Below are positions 16,933 through 25,242 of a stretch of 64,000 nt of DNA, in pieces (within the stretch, counting starts at the first letter, position 1; each line of letters opens with the position of its first letter). The DNA lies in assembly GCF_001975985.1 (NCBI RefSeq), contig NZ_MTQF01000012.1, positions 124,001 to 188,000 on the forward strand, written 5' to 3'. Source of the DNA: [Flexibacter] sp. ATCC 35103. GTDB lineage: Bacteria; Bacteroidota; Bacteroidia; Flavobacteriales; Flavobacteriaceae. The translations under genes were made by a program, and so were the position numbers. A model generated the notes under the pieces. It had not been told where the DNA came from. It searched no databases and saw only the letters and a program-made list of their open reading frames with translations.

Positions 16933-17538
16933 TTGAAAAGAATCCTGCCTTTATTCTCGTATATATTACATCCGATTTTCATCTCGATGTATGCTTCTTT
17001 ATTCTACCTTTTTTGTAAAAATGACATTTTTACAAATGAGGAAAAATATTATGTTTTATTTCAGATTCTGATCATTACGATTTTAGTTCCTGTGTTGTTT
17101 TTCTTATTGCTTCGCTCAACTGGACATGTAAATTCAGTAATGGTTCATGAGACTTCCCAGCGTAAAATTCCGCTTATTTTACAGTGTTTTCTGTATATTT
17201 TATTAGTCAAAAGAAGCATTGTAATTACTCGTTATCCAGAACTTCATTTCTTTTTTCTTGGTGCTTTGTTCAGTACGATATTAGCATTGGTATGTTCTTT
17301 ATTTAAAATAAAGGCAAGTTTACATATGATGGCAATTACTGGATTTACGATTTTTGCAATAGGCTTAAATATTCATCTCCAGCTGCAAAACCCGTATTGG
17401 GTAGCTTTTTTAATTTTAATGACAGGTGTTGTAGCCTCTTCACGTTTAGAAATGGAAGCACATTCACCAAATGAATTATTAATTGGGACTTTTATTGGAA
17501 TATTTCCGCAGTTGTTGTTCTTGTATTTATGGTTATAA
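16933..17538 (+). CDS. PAP2-like multipass membrane protein
   Basis: About 201 residues, five to six membrane helices. Weak phosphatidic-acid-phosphatase-like signatures are visible: SQRKIP near the first motif position, KIKASLHMMAITG in the middle, and SRLEMEAHSPNELLIG near the end, like the SR-x5-H motif. The first motif lacks the full K-x6-RP, so activity is doubtful. No ATG lies at the gene start. I chose the TTG at 16933 because TATATTTG at 16901-16908 is a likely -7 promoter box, which rules out the TTG at 16876. The gene converges with the next one and overlaps its end by 6 bp. Confidence 0.75.
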   Translation: MKRILPLFSYILHPIFISMYASLFYLFCKNDIFTNEEKYYVLFQILIITILVPVLFFLLLRSTGHVNSVMVHETSQRKIPLILQCFLYILLVKRSIVITRYPELHFFFLGALFSTILALVCSLFKIKASLHMMAITGFTIFAIGLNIHLQLQNPYWVAFLILMTGVVASSRLEMEAHSPNELLIGTFIGIFPQLLFLYLWL

Positions 17539-18237
17539 AATGTAGAAAATCAAACCAATATTCATTGCTTTCACTGCCACATTTTCGCCAGAAATTGTCT
17601 TAACTGATTTATCAAACAAACCATTTAAACCATAATAACAATATACATTCCAGGTATTGTAACCTGCTGAAAGATATATACCATATTGAAATTGATTGAT
17701 ATCTTTATTATTGGAGATTTTATAACTATTCTCTCCATCTTTTAAAATTGATTTATCTGAGAAAACGTAACTTAATTTTACACCACTGTATACTCTCCAG
17801 AATTTATAACTTTCATAAGTCGAATTTCTCCATCTAAATTCAATGGGCACATCTACTGAATATTGCTTATATCTGTTCGAAACAAATTCGCTGTAATTAT
17901 TTACACCATAAACTTGTTTCCCGTTCTGATCTTTTGAAATGGTTAGGTTTTGGTAAAAATTTTGGTAACTAAATCCTAAACCAGCTGCAATTGCAATAGT
18001 TCTGTCTTTATTAATTGGCATATCGCGCAAAAAACCACCCGAAATTCCCGCTGAAAATTTATCTTGTTTAAGTCCTGATGGTCCCTGAACCAAAAGATTA
18101 TAGGTAATCGAAAAGTAAAATTGATCTTCACGATACAACGAATCGATTTTTACAATGGGTTGTAGCTCAGGCTTAACCTCTTGTGAAAAAGAATTGAAAA
18201 ACGACACTAAAAATAAACAACTTAAAAGTAATCGCAT
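17533..18237 (-). CDS. Putative outer-membrane beta-barrel protein
   Basis: 234-residue protein with an N-terminal signal peptide (MRLLLSCLFLVSFFNSFSQ) when begun at the ATG at 18237; ten further residues are available upstream in frame (ATG at 18267), but they spoil the signal. The mature protein is a set of alternating amphipathic strands rich in aromatic girdle residues (FYFSITYNLLVQGPSG, YSVDVPIEFRWRNSTYES) and ends in an aromatic/aliphatic strand, as expected for a PorT-like or OmpA-like small barrel. No catalytic motif. It overlaps the convergent membrane-protein gene by 6 bp. Confidence 0.75.
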   Translation of the reverse strand: MRLLLSCLFLVSFFNSFSQEVKPELQPIVKIDSLYREDQFYFSITYNLLVQGPSGLKQDKFSAGISGGFLRDMPINKDRTIAIAAGLGFSYQNFYQNLTISKDQNGKQVYGVNNYSEFVSNRYKQYSVDVPIEFRWRNSTYESYKFWRVYSGVKLSYVFSDKSILKDGENSYKISNNKDINQFQYGIYLSAGYNTWNVYCYYGLNGLFDKSVKTISGENVAVKAMNIGLIFYIL

Positions 18238-18444
18238 ATCGTATTTTGGTTTTAAAGAGTTTTTCAAGTAAACGGTTTTTAGTGTAGATTTATTTTACTT
18301 ACAAATATAATATAATGCTAGTTCCGGATACAATCAGATCGTAATTATTCTGTTTTTGATGGCGAATAAAAGCAATTGTTGCACTTTTTTCAACAAATAA
18401 GCATTAGAATATAAAAAATAAATCAATTTTACTTTGATCTTTTA

Positions 18445-18452
18445 TACCTTTG
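18445..18452 (+). promoter_or_regulatory. Candidate -7 box placing the next gene as leaderless
   Basis: TACCTTTG fits the TAnnTTTG -7 consensus and ends only 6 bp before the ATG at 18459, so transcription would begin at or next to the start codon. No good -33 TTG is seen at the standard spacing, so this is tentative. Confidence 0.35.
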
Positions 18453-18458
18453 TCACGA

Positions 18459-18812
18459 ATGAAAAGAAAACAGCTCATATTAAGTGTTTCTCTCGCTCTG
18501 ACAGTATTGTTCTCAATATTGTTTCAGTCGATACACAGTTATGAGCATATTGTAAAACAACTTTCAGAGAAACAATGTCATCACAATTATAATGATCCTA
18601 GTGGTGAGATAACACATCAGCATCATGATTATGATATTTGTTTTGTTTGTCATTTTGTTTTTGGAAGTTATATCGTACCGGAACAATTCGCTTTTCAATT
18701 TCACAACTTCAACACTCAAATTCCTTATTTTTTCTCCCTTTCAGAGAAAATATTTTCCCTTTCTGAAAGTCCGTATTTATTACGCGGACCTCCCGAAGCT
18801 GTAGTTTCTTAA
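18459..18812 (+). CDS. Small His/Cys-containing envelope protein linked to a TonB receptor
   Basis: 117-residue protein with an N-terminal hydrophobic segment (LILSVSLALTVLFSILFQ) that is a signal anchor or signal peptide. A His-rich middle follows (CHHNYNDPSGEITHQHHDYDICFVCHF), with a CxxC-type CFVC pair, and the end is LRGPPEAVVS. Small His-rich proteins with an RGPP-type end commonly precede TonB receptors for metals in Bacteroidota. It probably binds zinc or copper and helps the receptor that starts 160 bp downstream. The role is inferred; the metal is not decided by the sequence. Confidence 0.75.
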   Translation: MKRKQLILSVSLALTVLFSILFQSIHSYEHIVKQLSEKQCHHNYNDPSGEITHQHHDYDICFVCHFVFGSYIVPEQFAFQFHNFNTQIPYFFSLSEKIFSLSESPYLLRGPPEAVVS

Positions 18813-18830
18813 TTTCGATACTATTCGAAA
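18811..18830. promoter_or_regulatory. Short perfect dyad after the His-rich gene
   Basis: ATTTCGA (18811-18817) and TCGAAAT (18824-18830) flank six bases, directly at the stop codon and upstream of the TonB receptor gene. It could be an operator for a metal-responsive regulator or a weak hairpin; nothing else supports either. Confidence 0.3.
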
Positions 18831-18972
18831 TACAATCAAAATCTTTTAATCTGATTCAAAAAAAATTAGTTGATTTCCCCATCCTGAAACGCTCCGGATA
18901 GGAAGATTTTACTATTTCTTTTAGTTTTTGTTTTAAAAGACAAAATCAAATTAACTATAGCATCATTTTCAA

Positions 18973-21180
18973 ATGAAAAAAATAATATTAGCCCTTATTT
19001 TAGGGTTTTCGAGCATTCTTTCTGCTCAAAATTCGGTTTCAGGAACAGTAACAAATCTTGAGAACCAGCCACTGGCAAACGTGTCTGTTTATGCGCCAGA
19101 ACTACATAAAGGAACTACAACCGATGAAAACGGAAAATATGATTTTAAGAATCTTCCAAACGGGAGTTTTCGACTTACGTTTACTTTTGTTGGATTCACC
19201 ACTCAAAGTAAATCAATCTCTAAATTACTAAAAGAAAACACTATCGATATAACACTTACAGAATCTGTTTTTGAAATGGATGAAGTAGTAGTTTCAACAC
19301 CTTTTAACAAATTGCAATCGCAAAACGTCATGAAGGTAGAGCACGAAAGCATTAAAACGCTGCAGCAAAAAGGAACTTCAACTTTAATTGAAGGTTTGGC
19401 AACAATTCCCGGAGTTTCGCAAATCTCGACAGGAACATCTATAGGTAAACCTGTAATTCGTGGATTGAGCGGTAATCGTGTTTTAGTTTATTCACAAGGT
19501 GTTCGTATCGAAAATCAGCAATTTGGCGACGAGCATGGTTTAGGTTTAAACGATGCCGGAATCGAAAGTGTTGAAGTAATCAAAGGACCTGCTTCTTTAT
19601 TATATGGTTCTGATGCTTTGGGCGGGGTTTTATATTTTAATCCTGAAAAATTTGCCGATGCAAACACATTCAAAGCTAATTTTAGTCAAAAATATTTCAC
19701 GAATACACAAGGAAGTAATTCTTCTATTGGATTAAAAACATCTACTGATAACTGGAAATTTCTTGCTCGTGGAAGTTTCAACACACATTCTGATTATAAA
19801 ATTGCCGATGGAGATCGCGTAACAAATACACGATATAATGAAACCGATTTTAAAACCGGAATTGGATACAGTAACTCCAGTTTTTCAAGTGTTTTAAGAT
19901 ACAATTACAATAAACTGGATCTTGGAATGCCTGAAGACGGAATTGCAGAACAATCGTCAAGCAAAAACACCATGTTCCCAAGACAAGGGATTTTTAACCA
20001 TTTATTGAGTTTAAACAATGTTATCTTTTTTCAGAATTCGAAATTAGACGTTGATTTAGGGTATATCGCCAATGACAGAAGCGAGTTTGAAGACAGCAAT
20101 GAGGCATCTCTTCATATGAAACTGAATACTTTTAACTACAATGCTAAGTATCATTTTCCGAAACTTGGAAAAATTGAAACTATTTTAGGTGTTCAGGGAA
20201 TGCATCAAACCAATAAAAATTCAGGAGAAGAATACTTAATTCCGGATGCCACTACAAATGATATTGGGGTTTTTGGAACTGCAAATTACGAATGGGACAA
20301 TAGTGTTGTTCAGGCAGGATTGCGTTTTGATAATAGAAACATTAACTCAACAGCACACGGAACAGAAGGTGAAGAAGGTTACTTTTTACCTTTAGACAGA
20401 TCTTTTGACAGTTTTAATGCATCTTTGGGATATAAAACACAACTGGCTGAACCGGTAACACTTCGACTAAATGTGGCAACAGGATTTAGAGCGCCAAATT
20501 TGGCCGAATTAACTTCAAATGGTGTTCATGAAGGAACGAACCGATACGAAATTGGAAATGCTGATTTAAAAACAGAGCAAAATGTTCAGACTGATTTGAA
20601 TTTAGAATACAAAAACACTCATTTTGAGTTCTTCATTAATGGTTTTTATAATCATGTAAACAATTACATTTATACTTCGCCAACCGGAGAAACGCGTGAT
20701 GACAATGATGTCTTTGCTTATGTACAGGACAATGCAAAATTATATGGTGGTGAAGTTGGTTTGCACTTTCATCCTCATCCGCTTGATTGGCTGCATTTTG
20801 AAACCAGTTTTGAAACCGTAACCGGTAAAAAAGACAATAAGGATTATTTGCCTCTGATTCCTGCTAATAACTGGAACAATACTTTAAGAACTGAATTTAA
20901 AATCAAAAACTGGTTCGAAGAAGGATATGCTTCATTAAATGTTTCTTCGACTTTTAATCAGAACAATGTAAGTGGTTTTGAAACGGCTTCAAACGGTTAT
21001 ACTTTGGTAAATCTGGGCTTTGGAGGAACAGTAAAATTAGGCAAACATGCTTTTGATGTAAACCTGAACGGAAACAATTTATTTGATAAAAAATACATCG
21101 CTCATCTTTCAAGATTAAAAACAGACGGGATTCCTAATATTGGACGAAATATTGTTTTAGGGGTGAACTTTAATCTGTAA
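18973..21180 (+). CDS. TonB-dependent outer-membrane receptor
   Basis: 735-residue receptor. A signal peptide (first 18 residues, ending SILSAQ) leads into a carboxypeptidase-regulatory-like beta-sandwich (about 20-105: SVSGTVTNLENQPLANVSVYAP). The plug domain has GTSIGKPVIRGLSGNRVLVYSQGVRIENQQFG and ESVEVIKGPASLLYGSDALGG, and a 22-strand barrel ends the protein with FNLstop. The plug wording (GVRIENQQFGDEHG) resembles heavy-metal (zinc/copper-type) receptors, and the gene lies behind a His-rich small protein. It imports its ligand across the outer membrane using TonB energy. The palindrome at 21185-21254 acts as terminator. Confidence 0.96.
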   Translation: MKKIILALILGFSSILSAQNSVSGTVTNLENQPLANVSVYAPELHKGTTTDENGKYDFKNLPNGSFRLTFTFVGFTTQSKSISKLLKENTIDITLTESVFEMDEVVVSTPFNKLQSQNVMKVEHESIKTLQQKGTSTLIEGLATIPGVSQISTGTSIGKPVIRGLSGNRVLVYSQGVRIENQQFGDEHGLGLNDAGIESVEVIKGPASLLYGSDALGGVLYFNPEKFADANTFKANFSQKYFTNTQGSNSSIGLKTSTDNWKFLARGSFNTHSDYKIADGDRVTNTRYNETDFKTGIGYSNSSFSSVLRYNYNKLDLGMPEDGIAEQSSSKNTMFPRQGIFNHLLSLNNVIFFQNSKLDVDLGYIANDRSEFEDSNEASLHMKLNTFNYNAKYHFPKLGKIETILGVQGMHQTNKNSGEEYLIPDATTNDIGVFGTANYEWDNSVVQAGLRFDNRNINSTAHGTEGEEGYFLPLDRSFDSFNASLGYKTQLAEPVTLRLNVATGFRAPNLAELTSNGVHEGTNRYEIGNADLKTEQNVQTDLNLEYKNTHFEFFINGFYNHVNNYIYTSPTGETRDDNDVFAYVQDNAKLYGGEVGLHFHPHPLDWLHFETSFETVTGKKDNKDYLPLIPANNWNNTLRTEFKIKNWFEEGYASLNVSSTFNQNNVSGFETASNGYTLVNLGFGGTVKLGKHAFDVNLNGNNLFDKKYIAHLSRLKTDGIPNIGRNIVLGVNFNL

Positions 21181-21184
21181 CATT

Positions 21185-21254
21185 TTAAAACCATATACGA
21201 CTTATAAGAGAAATAGTTAAAACTAAATGAACTTACAAGTCTTATATGGTTTAA
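21185..21254. repeat. Long imperfect palindrome
   Basis: Arms at about 21185-21208 and 21232-21254 (ACCATATACGACTTATAAG and its near complement, about three mismatches) flank an A-rich loop. It follows the TonB receptor gene and may terminate transcription. The arms resemble the outer arms at 389-412/540-563. Confidence 0.6.
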
Positions 21255-21318
21255 CTTTTTATCGTTATCATTTCAAAACAAAAAGGTTATTTTTGCTATA
21301 ACCGTTTAAACTTATACA

Positions 21319-23427
21319 ATGAAAAAAACATTTCTTATAATGGCAATTACAACCGCAGGAATTTCATTTGGGCAAAATAAGATTCAATATCCCGAAACTA
21401 AAAAAGGCGAGACAGTTGATGTCTATTTTGACACAAAAGTAAGTGATCCTTATCGCTGGCTTGAAGACGACAAATCTGCTGAAACCGGCGCTTGGGTAAA
21501 AGCTCAAAATGAAGTTACTTACGGTTATTTAGATAAAATCCCTTTTCGTGATGAACTAAAAAAACGCATGGAAAAACTTTGGAACTATGAAAAAATCAGT
21601 GCTCCATTTGTAGAAGGAAAATTTACTTATTACTCAAAAAACAACGGATTACAGAATCAATCTGTCATTTATAGAAAAGGACAAGATGGCAAGGAAGAAG
21701 TTTTTTTAGATCCTAATACTTTCTCTAAAGACGGAACAACTTCTCTTGGAGGTTTAGATTTTTCTAAAGACGGAAACAAAGCCGCTTATGCCATTTCTGA
21801 AGGAGGAAGCGACTGGAGAAAGGTAATTATCATAGATGCTTTGTCAAAAAAAGTTCTGGAAGATACTTTAGTTGATGTAAAATTTAGCGGAATTTCATGG
21901 CGCGGAAACGAAGGGTTTTATTACTCTAGTTATGATAAACCAAAAGGAAGTGAACTGTCTGCAAAAACAGATCAGCATAAACTGTATTTTCATAAATTAG
22001 GAACTTCTCAAAAAGAAGATAAAGTTATTTTTGGTGCAGACCAAAAGCGTAGATATGTAGGAGGTTATGTTACTGAAGATGATAAATTTCTGGTAATATC
22101 GGCTGCAAATTCTACTTATGGAAATGAATTGTACATTAAAGATTTAACGAAAGCAAATAGTCCTGTCGTGACAATTGTAGACAACTTTAGCAGCGACAAT
22201 CAGATTATCGAAAATGAAGGAACGAAATTGTTTATCGAAACAGATCTTAATGCACCAAACAAACGTGTTGTTACGGTTGATGTAAGCAATCCTAAACCTG
22301 AAAACTGGAAAGATTTTATTAAAGAAACCCAAAATATTTTATCGCCAACTACTGGTGGAGGATATTTTTTTGCCAATTATACTAAAGATGCCGTTTCATT
22401 TGTACAACAATACGATTATAACGGAAAACTAGTGCGCGAAATCAAACTTCCTGCCGTAGGAACTGCAAGTGGATTTGGGGCTAAAAAGAATGAAAAAACA
22501 TTATATTACAGTTTTACCAATTATACAACTCCGGGAACAATCTATTCGTTTGAACCAAAAGCAGGTAAATCTGAGGTGTATCAAAAACCTGTAGTTGATT
22601 TTAAAAGTGATGATTACGAATCTAAACAAGTATTTTATACTTCAAAAGACGGAACAAAAATCCCTATGATCATCACGTATAAAAAAGGAACAAAATTAGA
22701 CGGTAAAAACCCAACGATCCTTTACGGATATGGCGGATTCAACATTAGTTTAACACCAGCTTTTAGCATTGCAAATGCCGTTTGGTTAGAAAACGGAGGA
22801 GTTTATGCTGTTGCCAATTTAAGAGGTGGTGGTGAATACGGTAAAAAATGGCACGATGCCGGAACTAAATTGCAAAAGCAAAATGTATTTGATGACTTTA
22901 TTGCTGCTGGCGAATACTTAATCGCTCAAAAATATACTTCATCAGATTTCTTAGCGATTCGCGGTGGTTCTAACGGTGGTTTATTAGTTGGAGCAACAAT
23001 GACACAACGTCCAGACTTAATGAAAGTTGCATTACCCGCAGTTGGGGTAATGGATATGTTGCGTTACCATACTTTTACCGCTGGTGCAGGTTGGGCTTTT
23101 GATTACGGAACGGCTCAGGATAATAAAGAAATGTTTGAATACTTAAAAGGATATTCGCCTGTACAAAATGTAAAAAAAGGAGTTCAGTATCCTGCAACCA
23201 TGGTTACAACAGGAGATCATGATGATCGCGTTGTTCCGGCACATAGTTTTAAATTCGCTGCTGAATTACAAGAAAAACAAACTGGTCCTAATCCGGTTTT
23301 AATTCGTATTGATGTGAAAGCAGGTCACGGAGCAGGAAAATCTGTTGCAGCAAGCATTCAGGAAAATGTAGATATTCAGGCGTTCACCCTTTATAACATG
23401 GGCTATAAAGCTTTGCCTAAAAAGTAA
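21319..23427 (+). CDS. Prolyl oligopeptidase family serine peptidase (S9)
   Basis: 702-residue periplasmic peptidase. A signal peptide covers about the first 19 residues (ending ISFGQ). The N-terminal seven-bladed beta-propeller begins with DPYRWLEDDKSAETGAWVKAQN, the classical start of prolyl oligopeptidases. The C-terminal alpha/beta hydrolase has the nucleophile in AIRGGSNGGLLVGA, the acid in TTGDHDDRVVPAHS, and the histidine in DVKAGHGAGKS. It cleaves after proline in short peptides. Single-gene unit: TATTTTTG at 21288-21295 may be the -7 promoter box, and a hairpin terminator begins at 23451. Confidence 0.96.
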   Translation: MKKTFLIMAITTAGISFGQNKIQYPETKKGETVDVYFDTKVSDPYRWLEDDKSAETGAWVKAQNEVTYGYLDKIPFRDELKKRMEKLWNYEKISAPFVEGKFTYYSKNNGLQNQSVIYRKGQDGKEEVFLDPNTFSKDGTTSLGGLDFSKDGNKAAYAISEGGSDWRKVIIIDALSKKVLEDTLVDVKFSGISWRGNEGFYYSSYDKPKGSELSAKTDQHKLYFHKLGTSQKEDKVIFGADQKRRYVGGYVTEDDKFLVISAANSTYGNELYIKDLTKANSPVVTIVDNFSSDNQIIENEGTKLFIETDLNAPNKRVVTVDVSNPKPENWKDFIKETQNILSPTTGGGYFFANYTKDAVSFVQQYDYNGKLVREIKLPAVGTASGFGAKKNEKTLYYSFTNYTTPGTIYSFEPKAGKSEVYQKPVVDFKSDDYESKQVFYTSKDGTKIPMIITYKKGTKLDGKNPTILYGYGGFNISLTPAFSIANAVWLENGGVYAVANLRGGGEYGKKWHDAGTKLQKQNVFDDFIAAGEYLIAQKYTSSDFLAIRGGSNGGLLVGATMTQRPDLMKVALPAVGVMDMLRYHTFTAGAGWAFDYGTAQDNKEMFEYLKGYSPVQNVKKGVQYPATMVTTGDHDDRVVPAHSFKFAAELQEKQTGPNPVLIRIDVKAGHGAGKSVAASIQENVDIQAFTLYNMGYKALPKK

Positions 23428-23450
23428 AATTTTAAACTTTAATTTTTATT

Positions 23451-23495
23451 AGCCACGAATTCACGAATTATTTTTGTGAGTTCGTGGCTTTATTT
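23451..23495 (+). terminator. Terminator after the prolyl oligopeptidase gene
   Basis: AGCCACGAATTCAC pairs with GTGAGTTCGTGGCT (14 bp, one wobble) followed by TTTATTTTT. The same arm also pairs with sequence near 23690-23706. Confidence 0.75.
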
Positions 23496-23706
23496 TTATG
23501 TCGAAGAATTTTACCGCAAAGCACGCAAAGTTTCTCTATCAGCTTAGCTTTGTAAAAACACAAAGTTCGCAAAGCTTTGTATTGAACCAGCTTTGCGAAC
23601 TTTGTGTTTTTTTTTTATAAAATCCTCTAAGTATAAAATCTTTGCGTGCTTTGCGGTAAAATTAAATCTGCAGAATCTCCATGAAAATAATTCGTGATTT
23701 CGTGGC
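23452..23706. repeat. Triple nested inverted repeat filling the intergenic gap
   Basis: Three palindromes sit one within another. Outer arms: 23452-23468 and 23690-23706 (17 bp, one mismatch). Middle arms: 23507-23530 and 23640-23663 (24 bp, perfect; contains ACCGCAAAGCACGCAAAG). Inner arms: 23554-23575 and 23590-23611 (22 bp, perfect; contains CACAAAGTTCGCAAAGC), loop 14 bases, with a T run directly after. No coding frame lies in the 315-bp gap between 23427 and 23743. Confidence 0.8.
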
Positions 23707-23742
23707 AAACTTTTTAAATTTGAATAACTAAAAAACCAGAAA

Positions 23743-24738
23743 ATGAAAATTGTAAAATGGGGAATTATAGGTTGCGGGAATGTAACCGAAGTTAAAAGCG
23801 GTCCGGGATTTCAGAAAACGCCTAACTCAGCATTGGTTGCTGTAATGCGAAGGGATGCCGCTCTTGCAGAAGATTATGCCAAACGTCATAATGTTCCTAA
23901 ATCGTATTCGAATGCAGTTGATTTAATCAATGATCCTGAAGTTGACGCCGTTTATATTGCTACTCCTCCATCATCTCATAAAGAATATACTATTTTATGT
24001 GCCAAAGCAGGAAAACCAGTTTACGTAGAAAAACCAATGGCACTGAATTTTGAAGAATGCAACGAAATGATCAGCACTTGCAAAGAACATAATGTCCCAT
24101 TATTCGTTGCTTATTACAGAAGAAGTTTACCTCGTTTTTTAAAGATAAAAGAATTAATTGATCAGAATAAAATTGGAACTATTAGACACGTAAATTGCGT
24201 TTTATACCATCCTTTTGAAGAAAGATATGATGATGAAATCAACTTACCGTGGACCGTTTTACCGCATATTTCAGGAGGCGGGATATTTGTTGATTTAGCC
24301 TGCCATACTTTAGATTTTCTTGATTTTGTATTAGGTCCAATTCAATCTGTTCGCGGACATGCCAGTTCACAACTAAAAGCTTATCCGGCAGAAGATGCTG
24401 TTTCTATGTCGTTTTTATTCGAAAATGGAATTCACGGAACCGGCTTGTGGAATTTTGCCAGTTTTGAGCGTTACGACAACACTGATATTGTAGGTGACAA
24501 AGGAAAAATTTCTTTCTCTACTTTTGGAAATGATCCTATACATGTTCAATATACAAATGGCGAAAAAGAAAGTATTACAATCGAAAATCCGCTTCATATT
24601 CAACAGCCTTTTATAGAAACTGTTGTTGAAGAGCTTTTGGGTAATGAAGGTTTTTCTCCTTCAAAAGGAACTTCAGCTGCAAGAACAACCTGGGTAATTG
24701 ATGAAGTTTTGAAAGAGTTTAGAAAATCACATTTATAA
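23743..24738 (+). CDS. Gfo/Idh/MocA family oxidoreductase
   Basis: 331-residue NAD(P)-dependent dehydrogenase of the glucose-fructose oxidoreductase family. The Rossmann loop is KWGIIGCGNVTEVKSGPGFQ at residues 4-23, the EKP motif is in PVYVEKPMALNFEECNEM, and the substrate-domain signature runs through GGGIFVDLACHTLDFLDFVLG. It would act on a sugar, inositol or related polyol; the substrate is not set by the sequence. No sugar genes surround it, and it stands alone between repeat-filled gaps. Confidence 0.93.
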   Translation: MKIVKWGIIGCGNVTEVKSGPGFQKTPNSALVAVMRRDAALAEDYAKRHNVPKSYSNAVDLINDPEVDAVYIATPPSSHKEYTILCAKAGKPVYVEKPMALNFEECNEMISTCKEHNVPLFVAYYRRSLPRFLKIKELIDQNKIGTIRHVNCVLYHPFEERYDDEINLPWTVLPHISGGGIFVDLACHTLDFLDFVLGPIQSVRGHASSQLKAYPAEDAVSMSFLFENGIHGTGLWNFASFERYDNTDIVGDKGKISFSTFGNDPIHVQYTNGEKESITIENPLHIQQPFIETVVEELLGNEGFSPSKGTSAARTTWVIDEVLKEFRKSHL

Positions 24739-24770
24739 AAATCAAGAATAAATTTATCACACAATCTTAT

Positions 24771-24803
24771 AAACCCGACAGGCTTTAAAAACCTGTCGGG
24801 TTT
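24771..24803. terminator. Hairpin of the CCCGACAGG repeat family
   Basis: AAACCCGACAGG (24771-24782) pairs perfectly with CCTGTCGGGTTT (24792-24803) across nine bases. It follows the oxidoreductase gene. A near-identical hairpin lies at 35766-35794. Confidence 0.8.
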
Positions 24804-24837
24804 GGTGTAAAAAACGAAAAAGTTCTTATGAAAATGA

Positions 24838-24960
24838 TTGTCATAGCCCCGATAGAAGTGAAAATCCTTTTGCTTTTTTCTTTAAAAAGCAAAAGATTGT
24901 AACGGATTGCTTCGCCAGTTCGCACTTTCAGGCTCGGGTGCGGGATTAGCTCCTGAAAAA
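24838..24960. repeat. Structured intergenic element with AGCCCCGATAGAAG core
   Basis: Starts with TCATAGCCCCGATAGAAGTG and carries a perfect 12-bp hairpin (24867-24878 with 24884-24895). It continues with ATTGTAACGGATT and ends at GCGGGATTAGCTCCTGAAAA. I recall closely similar intergenic sequence in Flavobacterium genomes. It is non-coding. It is the first of three repeat elements packed in the 505-bp gap 24739-25242. Confidence 0.6.
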
Positions 24961-25005
24961 TATTTTAGAAATCAGGATGGCAAATATTATGGTTACGTCG
25001 CGTTC

Positions 25006-25106
25006 AAGGGATTAAAATCCCTTGCTACAAAATAATCCGTTCCTCCGGAACTCTATATAAAGAGCCTTCGGCTCGATTTATATTGTAGGGATGGATTTTA
25101 ATCTAT
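25006..25106. repeat. Cloverleaf-like palindromic element
   Basis: Outer arms around GGGATTAAAATCCCTTGCTACAAAATAA (about 25008-25034, split here by description) and TATTGTAGGGATGGATTTTAAT (about 25081-25102). Between them are two tight hairpins, GTTCC-TCC-GGAAC (25039-25051) and GAGCC-TTC-GGCTC (25062-25074). The layout is a multi-branched fold. No coding frame. Confidence 0.65.
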
Positions 25107-25182
25107 TCTACACAAGTGATATAAACATTCTGTACGGAGTTTCTCGTGTGATTTCTTTTCTTCGCTCGAAATGACAGAAAAT

Positions 25183-25220
25183 AAAAAAAGAGGATATTCA
25201 AATGAATATCCTCTTTTTTT
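25183..25220. terminator. Bidirectional terminator
   Basis: A perfect 17-bp stem (25183-25199 with 25204-25220), four-base AAAT loop, with A and T runs inside the arms. It ends the outer-membrane protein gene on the minus strand. Confidence 0.9.
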
Positions 25221-25242
25221 ATAAAGTATAATTTTCTTAAAA

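Noticed and set aside
24840..25106. Riboswitch or tRNA-like structure
   Set aside because: The cloverleaf layout lacks tRNA features such as the T-loop GTTC and CCA-end geometry, and it sits after a gene rather than before one.
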